Assembly: GCA_018896395.1 (NCBI GenBank)
Contig: JAHIMN010000153.1
Coordinates: 1 to 6,019 of the forward strand
Source of the DNA: Verrucomicrobiota bacterium
GTDB lineage: Bacteria > Verrucomicrobiota > Kiritimatiellia > JAAZAB01
DNA: 6,019 bases
Reading direction: 5' to 3'
In this document: in pieces, positions 1-5,004 of the stretch
How positions within the stretch are numbered: position 1 is the first letter of the stretch
Layout: the number at the start of each line of letters is the position of its first letter
Translations under genes and position numbers: made by a program
The notes under the pieces: model-generated
What the model saw: only the letters and a program-made list of their open reading frames with translations
Told to the model about the DNA's origin: nothing
The model's database searches: none

Positions 1-2
1 GC

Positions 3-104
3 CGTTTTTACGTTTGGAAAAAAGCCAGGGGAATTGAACCTGTTGCCATTGGGAAGATAAGTTTAGTGAAAGCCTCAGATGTTATTGAGGAGTTAAAGAA
101 ATGA
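3..104 (+). CDS. C-terminal end of a helix-turn-helix / excisionase-like protein (5' partial)
   Basis: An open frame runs in from the left edge and gives 33 residues before TGA at 102-104. The fragment starts RFYVWKKARGIEPVAIGK and continues with a serine/aspartate-containing helix ending in EELKK. A Tyr/Trp-Lys-rich helix, then 'GIEPVAIGK', then a short strand leading into '(K)ASDVIEELKK' is the layout of the second half of MerR/excisionase-type (HTH_17-like) DNA-binding domains, where the Gly-Lys/Arg turn precedes the wing. Family membership is inferred from this pattern only, because the recognition helix lies mostly outside the window. The last codons contain GAGGAG (87-92), which serves as the ribosome binding site of the next frame, and the stop overlaps that frame's ATG (ATGA at 101-104), so the two were probably co-translated. 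It could instead be the tail of a larger regulator. Confidence 0.45.
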   Translation, partial: RFYVWKKARGIEPVAIGKISLVKASDVIEELKK

Positions 105-256
105 TTAGCCACGGAGGACCATCAAGAGGACCATTTGATGAAAAATATGGTCTGTCAACCCATCCAATACTTGATTTTCCGAGTAATAATGGGTACTTTA
201 CGACCCAAAGCCAGGTATCTTGGACAGTAATGATAAAACTACAAACAGTTTTGTGA
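101..256 (+). pseudogene. Short frame with a CobD-like (PLP aminotransferase fold) N-terminus, apparently truncated
   Basis: This is a 51-codon frame with a good start: ATG at 101, GAGGAG at 87-92 with 8-nt spacing, and an ATGA overlap with the preceding stop. The protein begins MISHGGPSRGPFDEKYGL and continues to ILDFPSNN around residues 23-30. The 'HGG...(about 17 residues)...ILDF.(S/A)N' arrangement is the opening of threonine-phosphate decarboxylase CobD and related class I PLP enzymes, which are about 350 residues long. After residue ~31 the resemblance stops and the frame ends at TGA (254-256), far too short for an enzyme and without the PLP lysine region. A 9-bp direct repeat (114-122 and 126-134, GAGGACCAT) encodes the Gly-Pro stretch. 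The most likely reading is a gene cut by deletion or rearrangement. An unrelated small protein, kept to couple translation to the next gene, is the alternative. The CobD likeness is my pattern reading and has not been aligned. Confidence 0.4.
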
Positions 257-1050
257 TGGCATTCTCGTTTACATGGCATTTCCGAAGGATACCGGCGGTC
301 AATGCGGTCGTCATCCTGAGCTTGGCGGCGGTGATTTCCCGTGCCGCCCCGATGGCGGAGCAGGAAAAGCAGAAGCAGAAAGACTGGAACACCTCTCTAA
401 ACGCCGGCTTGAACCTGACGCGCGGCAATAGCAAAAACCTGTTGGCCAATGGCGCGATACTGGCGGACTATAATAAGGCCGACAATATATTCCGTCTGGA
501 TATCCAGGGCAACTACGGCGAAAGCGTGGTCAACAAGAACGGCACGAACGACACAGAACAAACGACCGTACAAAATGCCCGCGGTGTTGCTGAATACCAG
601 CGGTTATTCTCCGAGCGCGATTACGGTTATGCGAACGCCTCGTTATCTCATGACCGCATCGCGGGAATTGATTATCGGGGAATTGCGGGGCCCGGGGTCG
701 GCCGCTATTTTCTCAAGAGCGATCTCCTGAAGCTGAGCACGGAAATCGGCGTTGCCTATGTGTGCCAAAGTCTAGCTGGTGATATTGAAAATACCGTCAA
801 CCTGCGAGTGGCCCAGCGCATCGAGATGAAACTGCTGGCCACTTCCAAGGTGTGGGAGTCCATTGAATGCCTGTCGGCGATTAATGATTTCGGCAACTAT
901 CTGGTGAATTTCGAGATAGGCGCTCAGGCGGCTATAACCGCCTGCCTGAATCTGCGGGTAGTGTTACAGGATCAGTTCAGCAGCCGTCCGGCCCCGGGCA
1001 AGGAAAGCAATGATGTGAAGCTCATCGCCGGAGTCGGGTATCAACTGTAG
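256..1050 (+). CDS. DUF481 / YdiY-family exported outer-membrane protein
   Basis: The predicted protein has 264 residues. It starts with a signal peptide: Arg-Arg near residue 10, a hydrophobic core at about 13-28, and likely cleavage near the Arg-Ala-Ala segment at 29-34. A Lys/Gln-rich linker follows, then the family pattern: Trp-x-Thr-Ser-Leu-Asn-Ala-Gly-Leu-Asn-Leu-Thr-Arg-Gly-Asn-Ser (44-59), alternating beta-strand segments, DRIAGIDYRGIAGPGVGRYF at 133-152, and a terminal Gly-Tyr-Gln-Leu strand end. These are hallmarks of DUF481 ('salt-induced outer membrane protein' YdiY-like) beta-barrels of about 220-260 residues; the physiological role of the family is poorly defined. ATG 256 is chosen because it overlaps the preceding stop (TGATG) and leaves a normal signal peptide. 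A TTG at 220 would add 12 polar residues. There is no clear Shine-Dalgarno sequence, which suits translational coupling. Cysteines at 170, 205 and 230 are slightly unusual for an outer-membrane barrel. Confidence 0.85.
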   Translation: MAFSFTWHFRRIPAVNAVVILSLAAVISRAAPMAEQEKQKQKDWNTSLNAGLNLTRGNSKNLLANGAILADYNKADNIFRLDIQGNYGESVVNKNGTNDTEQTTVQNARGVAEYQRLFSERDYGYANASLSHDRIAGIDYRGIAGPGVGRYFLKSDLLKLSTEIGVAYVCQSLAGDIENTVNLRVAQRIEMKLLATSKVWESIECLSAINDFGNYLVNFEIGAQAAITACLNLRVVLQDQFSSRPAPGKESNDVKLIAGVGYQL

Positions 1051-1140
1051 TCACTTGTTTGCAGCGGGAACGCGCAAGAATGTATTGTCCCGGAGTAACG
1101 GGGATAGTGGCATTGGGCAAAACGGTAAATAGCGAATGGA

Positions 1141-1146
1141 AAGGAG
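1141..1146 (+). promoter_or_regulatory. Strong Shine-Dalgarno pointing to an ACG codon at 1154
   Basis: AAGGAG lies exactly 7 nt before ACG (1154-1156), in the same frame as the downstream flavin reductase. Read from that ACG, the leader would be (M)KKSLIPVFSVGLLLVNTIGF, a normal-looking exported-protein start. The only ATG upstream in this frame is at 1136, which lacks a binding site and spans the AAGGAG itself. This suggests either non-AUG initiation or an ancestral ATG changed to ACG by one transition. Confidence 0.45.
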
Positions 1147-1255
1147 TCACACAACGAAAAAATCACTTATACCTGTTTTTAGCGTGGGCTTATTATTGGT
1201 CAACACAATCGGCTTTACTGATGAAACCAACCGGATGAACGAAGGGAAAGGAATC

Positions 1256-1834
1256 ATGAAAGACAATAAAATATCTTTAGGAGCAGAAATAAAACTGATG
1301 ACGCCGGTCTGGGTCATCGGCTCTTACGATAAAGCCGGAAAAGCGAATATGATGACCGCTGCCTGGGTCGGAATCTGCTGTTCCAAGCCACCTTGTGTTT
1401 CAATTGCGCTCCGGAAGGCTACCTACACCTATACCAATATTATCGAACGGAAAGCCTTTACGGTGAATATTCCTTCCAAGAATTATGTTAAAGAAGCGGA
1501 CTATTTCGGTTTGGTATCAGGCAGAGACGTTGACAAACTTTCGGCCACAGGACTCACCCCCATCAAGGGTGAAAAGGTTGATGCTCCTTATCTCAAAGAG
1601 TTTCCGGTTGCCGTTGAGTGCAAGTTAATCAATACCGTTGAGGTTGGGTTGCATACCATATTTATTGGGGAAATTATGGACGTCAAGGCTGATAAATCCA
1701 TGGCAGGTGAAGACAATTCCCTGTTGCCTTGTATGTTGCTTTTTAATCCGTCAACTCGTAACTACTATGGAATTGGGGAACAATTAGGCCAAGCGTTTAC
1801 TGCCGGGAGAGAAATCCTTAACAAGAAGAAATAG
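1256..1834 (+). CDS. Flavin reductase family protein (FMN-binding split barrel, flavoredoxin-like)
   Basis: The predicted protein has 192 residues, a usual size for NAD(P)H:flavin reductase/flavoredoxin-type split-barrel proteins that bind FMN. Family features run in order: TPVWVIGSYDKAGKANMMTA at 16-35, then WVGICCSKPP at 37-46, the beta-strand segment CVSIALRKATYTYTNI at 47-62, the Phe-Thr-Val-Asn-Ile-Pro segment at 68-73, and SGRDVDKLSATGL at 88-100. The exact electron donor and partner cannot be read from sequence. ATG 1256 is preferred because it follows a purine-rich stretch (1241-1253, GAAGGG and AAAGGA) and gives the family's normal length. The same frame is open back to ATG 1136, adding 40 residues with a hydrophobic leader, so an exported or membrane-anchored isoform is possible. 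It follows the DUF481 gene by 85 nt (206 nt to this start) without a clear terminator. Its AT-leaning codon use differs from the GC-rich minus-strand genes. Confidence 0.87.
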   Translation: MKDNKISLGAEIKLMTPVWVIGSYDKAGKANMMTAAWVGICCSKPPCVSIALRKATYTYTNIIERKAFTVNIPSKNYVKEADYFGLVSGRDVDKLSATGLTPIKGEKVDAPYLKEFPVAVECKLINTVEVGLHTIFIGEIMDVKADKSMAGEDNSLLPCMLLFNPSTRNYYGIGEQLGQAFTAGREILNKKK

Positions 1835-2098
1835 CCCGCCCCCACATTGCCGGTATCAAAGAAAAAGGGGGCAAGTATGCAGCACATAATTTTGAATGCC
1901 CATTATTCCCCTGCCCATTCTTCCCTGATTCCTTAAATTTTTGCCATCCAAGCCGTTTTGATCTGTGTTGGGCGTGAGCGTCTCCCCATATGTCCCTAAT
2001 TAATTTTTTAAAATTCCTGTGGAGCGTCAAAACAATTCAGTGTCAGATATGCCCAGGGATTTCAAATCGTTTTACGGGCAATATAGGGAAAAAAGATT

Positions 2099-2112
2099 TA
2101 TCAAATTTGATA
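2099..2112. promoter_or_regulatory. Perfect 14-bp AT-rich palindrome, candidate operator
   Basis: TATCAAATTTGATA is exactly self-complementary over all 14 positions and sits in noncoding DNA about 300 nt before the propeller-lipoprotein gene. Dyads of this size and composition are typical binding sites for dimeric helix-turn-helix repressors. No matched -10/-35 hexamers were identified around it, so the operator role is inference, and chance is possible in AT-rich DNA. Confidence 0.3.
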
Positions 2113-2206
2113 TTTACATACTCCTAGGCAAAGAGAATAATAATACAGAGGTTTATTCATTCGTTGAACGGGTAAGCCATAAGCCTTTTGTTGCCACCTG
2201 GCTCAG

Positions 2207-2340
2207 GCCGGGACTTTTGGGGACAAGCCTTCCCGGCTACGCCGGCGTGTCCCGCCGAAGCGGCCTCGCGAAGGGGGAAGCGCTTCCGCCGTCGCCAATC
2301 TATGGCGGACAAGTCGCCGAGGCGAGCAGCAATGCTGCGG
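2207..2340. repeat. GC-rich intergenic hairpin island, REP/mosaic-like repeat
   Basis: About 130 nt of GC-rich DNA lies in AT-rich surroundings and is packed with self-complementary segments. GCCGGGA (2207-2213) pairs with TCCCGGC (2231-2237). GGGACA (2220-2225) pairs with TGTCCC (2248-2253) around the hairpin CCGGC-TAC-GCCGG (2233-2245). ACGCCGGCGT (2239-2248) and a central GGAAGCGCTTCC are perfect palindromes. CGCCA-ATCTA-TGGCG and GCAGC-AAT-GCTGC (2326-2338) are further stem-loops. Two diverged copies of a ~26-nt unit start at about 2237 and 2300 (CTA..G.CGG...GTC.GCCGA.GCG), which suggests tandem or mosaic construction. The form resembles dispersed palindromic repeats; copy number elsewhere in the genome is unknown. 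Confidence 0.55.
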
Positions 2341-2415
2341 TTGGTTTTGTGTGTGCATAGTGGTGCAATTGTTTCAAAACTGGTTTGTATCATTGAAAAA
2401 ACATAGAGGTTTATT

Positions 2416-3822
2416 ATGTCAAAAGTAATGAATAAAATATCGTTTGGATTCTGTTCTTTTTCTCTTGTTCGCATTCCCGTGAATGTTTCATTCCGCTTCC
2501 TGACCGCCGCTGTCATCCTGATAATAACCGGTTGTTATTTAACGGCTCAAACGCTCAATTTTGAAAAAACCGTCCCTGTCACGCATGGGACCATCTGGTG
2601 CATTCCCGTTTTTGATGGATGCGACATTATCGTCTCAGCCGAGTCTGCAGACGGTATTCGCCTGGCCAAGTATGATCTGACCATGAACCCGACCGGCACG
2701 TCGGTCCTGGTTGCCAGCACCAACGACACCGCCGACTACGACACGATTGCAGACCATAAACATATTTTCCAGAACGACCACCACTATCTCACTTTTTCCA
2801 TTGCCGGCGGGGGAGCCGGCGGTTACCTCTATCTCTTAAAGCTCAATAAAGATCTGAGTCGGGTTGCTTTGACTACCGTCGTATCCAATGACCCACCCAC
2901 TAACGACATGCTGATGGTTGGTGACGGCACCAATGTCTATGTGGGCAAATTTCTGCCCGGCACCGGCCACCGTATTTACTCGTATGACGCCGACCTGAAC
3001 CTCCTGGGTAGTAAAACAATCGGCGGCGATATAAACCGGCATGCCAACGGCGCCACCGCGATTTATGCCGACAACGTGTTCTACGTGGTTGCTCCTGACA
3101 CGCTGGCGCCCGGCCAGAATAATACCTTCAGCCGCATTACCTTCGATCACGACTGGAACTGTGTTTCGAACAAAACAACGATTCTTTCCGATCCTGGCGT
3201 CCTCAGTATTGTGTCCGGACTCGCGCGCGATCCGGTCAGCCGGAGCTTTATTGTGAACTATGCGCGCAGCGCCAGCGATCAGGGAGGCCCGATCTATGCG
3301 GCCATATATGATTCAAGCTGGAACTTGATCACTAACCAAGCCATTGTCACAGGCACCCTTAACAGGCCGCACAGCGTCATTGTCAGCAACACGTTCTATC
3401 TCGGCTATGACGGCTCGGACTTTGCGGTCTCCGTCTTCTCCATCTCCAACACGGTGGTTGGTCCTTTGATCAAGGCAAATGGTTCTACCAATGATATCAG
3501 CATTGACAGTGGGGCTAATTTGTCAATCACAGCTCAGTTAAATCCAGGAGAATATGCTGGAACTGAAGTTGACTGGTGGGTCGTTGCTCGTGCTGGATCG
3601 TCTTGGTTTTACATGGATAGTGCGGTAGGATGGACGCAGGAAGGTGCTTGGCGTCCAGTGTACCAAGGCGCTTTGTTCAATTTACCAGCCTATGAAGTGT
3701 TGAACATAACTGGCTTAGGAACTGGTTCATATACGTTCTATTTTGCTGTTGATTACCCGATGGATGGGATTTTAACCGAAGATGCTATTTTGGTTGATGC
3801 GGTGAACGTTACCGTGCAGTAA
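2416..3822 (+). CDS. Exported, probably lipid-anchored beta-propeller-like protein with C-terminal beta-sandwich domain
   Basis: The predicted protein has 468 residues and I recognise no named family for the whole. AGAGG (2405-2409) is 6 nt before ATG 2416. The N-terminus has a hydrophobic stretch at 29-38 followed by Ile-Thr-Gly-Cys (Cys40), a plausible lipobox. A GTG at 2479 would give a textbook lipoprotein signal peptide with Cys19, so the start is uncertain. Five related segments recur at 85, 142, 189, 242 and 298: KYDLTMNPTGT, KLNKDLSRVAL, SYDADLNLLGS, TFDHDWNCVSN and IYDSSWNLITN. A spacing of 47-57 residues fits about five blades of a beta-propeller. Residues ~353-468 form a separate beta-rich module, with Asp-Trp-Trp-Val-Val (386-390), YQGALFNLPAYEVLNITGL (416-434) and a Tyr-Thr-Phe-Tyr-Phe-Ala-Val-Asp strand, of a kind found at the ends of large exported proteins. 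GC3 falls sharply where it begins. It probably acts in the periplasm or at the surface; the ligand is unknown. Confidence 0.75.
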   Translation: MSKVMNKISFGFCSFSLVRIPVNVSFRFLTAAVILIITGCYLTAQTLNFEKTVPVTHGTIWCIPVFDGCDIIVSAESADGIRLAKYDLTMNPTGTSVLVASTNDTADYDTIADHKHIFQNDHHYLTFSIAGGGAGGYLYLLKLNKDLSRVALTTVVSNDPPTNDMLMVGDGTNVYVGKFLPGTGHRIYSYDADLNLLGSKTIGGDINRHANGATAIYADNVFYVVAPDTLAPGQNNTFSRITFDHDWNCVSNKTTILSDPGVLSIVSGLARDPVSRSFIVNYARSASDQGGPIYAAIYDSSWNLITNQAIVTGTLNRPHSVIVSNTFYLGYDGSDFAVSVFSISNTVVGPLIKANGSTNDISIDSGANLSITAQLNPGEYAGTEVDWWVVARAGSSWFYMDSAVGWTQEGAWRPVYQGALFNLPAYEVLNITGLGTGSYTFYFAVDYPMDGILTEDAILVDAVNVTVQ

Positions 3823-3845
3823 GGTCGCTCATTATATTCAACCAT

Positions 3846-3888
3846 AAAAGGGGACTCTGACAAACAAGTTGGAGTCCTTTTTTATTTT
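3846..3888 (+). terminator. Rho-independent terminator after the propeller gene
   Basis: GGACTC (3852-3857) pairs with GAGTCC (3872-3877) around a 14-nt loop. The stem extends outward through two G-U pairs and AAAA opposite TTTT. Six T residues (3878-3883) and then ATTTT follow directly. It starts 24 nt after the stop of the gene ending at 3822. Because A residues precede the stem, it may also act on transcripts arriving from the convergent minus-strand operon. Confidence 0.85.
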
Positions 3889-3945
3889 CTCTGCTTTCCC
3901 TCCGCTCCCCGGAAAAAACGCTCTCCGCTTCACGCTCGACCGTGT

Positions 3946-3996
3946 CGCCACGTCGCGTCGGCAAGCGGCCACTTGGCCCCCAGGGCCGACGTGGCG
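3946..3996. repeat. GC-rich inverted repeat in the convergent intergenic region
   Basis: CGCCACGTCG (3946-3955) is a perfect inverted match of CGACGTGGCG (3987-3996), separated by 31 nt. The spacer can form smaller stem-loops, such as GGCC-ACTT-GGCC and GGCCC-CCA-GGGCC. On the minus strand it starts 2 nt after the co-chaperone stop codon (3999-4001), so it would form at the 3' end of that mRNA. No T-run follows on that strand, so it may be a 3'-end stabiliser, a Rho-type site or a dispersed repeat rather than an intrinsic terminator. Confidence 0.5.
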
Positions 3997-3998
3997 CT

Positions 3999-5000
3999 TT
4001 ACGTTTTGTCTGCCCTTGGGTTAAACGATGATACACGCGCCAGTTCGGCAAACAGCGTTTTTTCCTTTTCGTTCAGATGACGCGGCACGGCAACCTGGAT
4101 GTTCACGATCAGATCTCCGTGGTGGCGCGCGCCCACCAATCCCTTTCCGCGCAACCGCAGGCGCTGGCCGCTCTGCGTCCCCGCCGGCAAGGCCAGCATC
4201 GCGTTGCCGGTCATGGTCGGCACGGGCACCTTGGCGCCCAAGGCCGCCTCCCACGGCGTTGCCGGCACGGTCACTTCCAGGTCGGCGCCAACCAGACGGA
4301 ACACCGGATGCGGAGCAATCTGCACCCGCAGGAACAAATCGCCGGCCGCCCCCGCACCGGCACCCTGCCCCCCCTGCCCCGCCAGGCGGATGCGCGCGCC
4401 GTCAGCCGTGCCGGGCGGAATCTGCACGGTGTACTGTTTTGATTCGTGCTGTACCCGCCCATGCTCATCCATGCGGGCAACCTGCAGATGAATGGGTTTC
4501 CTGGCGCCGTGGAAGGCTTCTTCCAGCGAAATGGTCACCGTCGCTTCGTGATCTTCGCCGCGCCGTTTGCGGAAGTTCTGAAACGACCCGCCGCCGGCCT
4601 GGCCGGAGCGGAAACCCCCGCCGGGGCGAAAGCCGCCGCCACCAAAGAGCGTCTCGAAGAAATCGCTGAAGTCGCCCTGGTCTTCCGCCGTGTAGCCGCC
4701 GGAGGATTCCGGACGAGCGCCGAATTCATACTGCATCTTTTCCCAGCCGGGCGGCGGCGCGAAATCCTGGCCCGCGTGGTAATTAGCGCCGAGCTGGTCA
4801 TAGCGCTGGCGTTTTTTCGCATCGCTGAGCACTTCGTACGCTTCCCCAATTTCCTTAAACCGGGTCTCGGCATCCGAATGCTTGTTGACATCCGGGTGAT
4901 ATTTCCGGGCCAGCTTGCGGTAGACCTTGCGAATGTCATCGGCGGATGCCGTGCGCGCCACGCCCAGCATCTCGTAATAATCTTTGAATTTCACACTCAT
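3999..5000 (-). CDS. cbpA: CbpA-like / class B DnaJ co-chaperone (no zinc finger)
   Basis: The predicted protein has 333 residues. The J domain occupies about 6-70 (DYYEMLGV, then helix II, then the His-Pro-Asp loop at 35-37, then YEVLSDAKKRQRYDQLG) and activates the ATPase of a partner Hsp70 (DnaK). A Gly/Phe-rich linker follows at 112-140, containing FFETLFGGGGF. C-terminal domain I starts near 151 (ATVTISLEEAFHGARKPIHL) and includes Val-Gln-Ile-Pro-Pro-Gly-Thr at 192-198. Domain II is around 240-305, with Ala-Thr-Pro-Trp-Glu-Ala-Ala-Leu-Gly at 247-255 and the Leu-Pro-Ala-Gly-Thr-Gln strand at 271-276. There are no CxxCxGxG motifs, so this is CbpA/DJLB type rather than canonical DnaJ; 333 residues is close to CbpA (about 306). 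It acts in the cytoplasm in substrate folding with Hsp70. ATG 5000 is 4 nt after the ankyrin gene's stop with no strong ribosome binding site, which suggests translational coupling. Confidence 0.93.
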   Translation of the reverse strand: MSVKFKDYYEMLGVARTASADDIRKVYRKLARKYHPDVNKHSDAETRFKEIGEAYEVLSDAKKRQRYDQLGANYHAGQDFAPPPGWEKMQYEFGARPESSGGYTAEDQGDFSDFFETLFGGGGFRPGGGFRSGQAGGGSFQNFRKRRGEDHEATVTISLEEAFHGARKPIHLQVARMDEHGRVQHESKQYTVQIPPGTADGARIRLAGQGGQGAGAGAAGDLFLRVQIAPHPVFRLVGADLEVTVPATPWEAALGAKVPVPTMTGNAMLALPAGTQSGQRLRLRGKGLVGARHHGDLIVNIQVAVPRHLNEKEKTLFAELARVSSFNPRADKT

Positions 5001-5004
5001 ATTT

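Larger units (their letters stand above)
1835..2415. other. 580-nt stretch without a convincing gene
   Basis: The left half is AT-rich and includes a pyrimidine-rich part near 1895-1935, with an imperfect tandem of TGCCCATT units, and an A/T run with inverted symmetry at 2002-2015. A perfect palindrome lies at 2099-2112 and a GC-rich hairpin island at 2207-2340. The longest plus-strand frame (GTG 2019 to 2360) runs through the hairpin island, changes composition halfway and has no recognisable domain, so it is not called. A promoter for the gene at 2416 probably lies here, but no good -35/-10 pair stands out. The last part holds AGAGG at 2405-2409, the ribosome binding site of the next gene. 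Confidence 0.6.

Noticed and set aside
449..730. Alternative plus-strand frame inside the DUF481 gene
   Set aside because: It lies wholly within the DUF481 frame, has no ribosome binding site and shows no domain.
1086..1102. CCCG/CGGG mini-hairpin between the DUF481 and flavin reductase genes
   Set aside because: The stem is four to five pairs without a T-run. It does not support a transcription stop between the two genes.
1838..1872. GCCCCC/GGGGGC inverted repeat after the flavin reductase stop, considered as a terminator
   Set aside because: It has only 6 bp with a 23-nt loop and no T-run, so it is not convincing as an intrinsic terminator.
2237..2326. Two similar ~26-nt units considered as a CRISPR remnant
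   Set aside because: There are only two diverged copies, both internally palindromic, with no spacer regularity and no cas genes. It fits a REP/mosaic repeat better.
2019..2360. Plus-strand frame of 113 codons starting at GTG
   Set aside because: It has no ribosome binding site and no recognisable domain, and its second half is simply the translated hairpin island, so composition changes midway. It is treated as noncoding.
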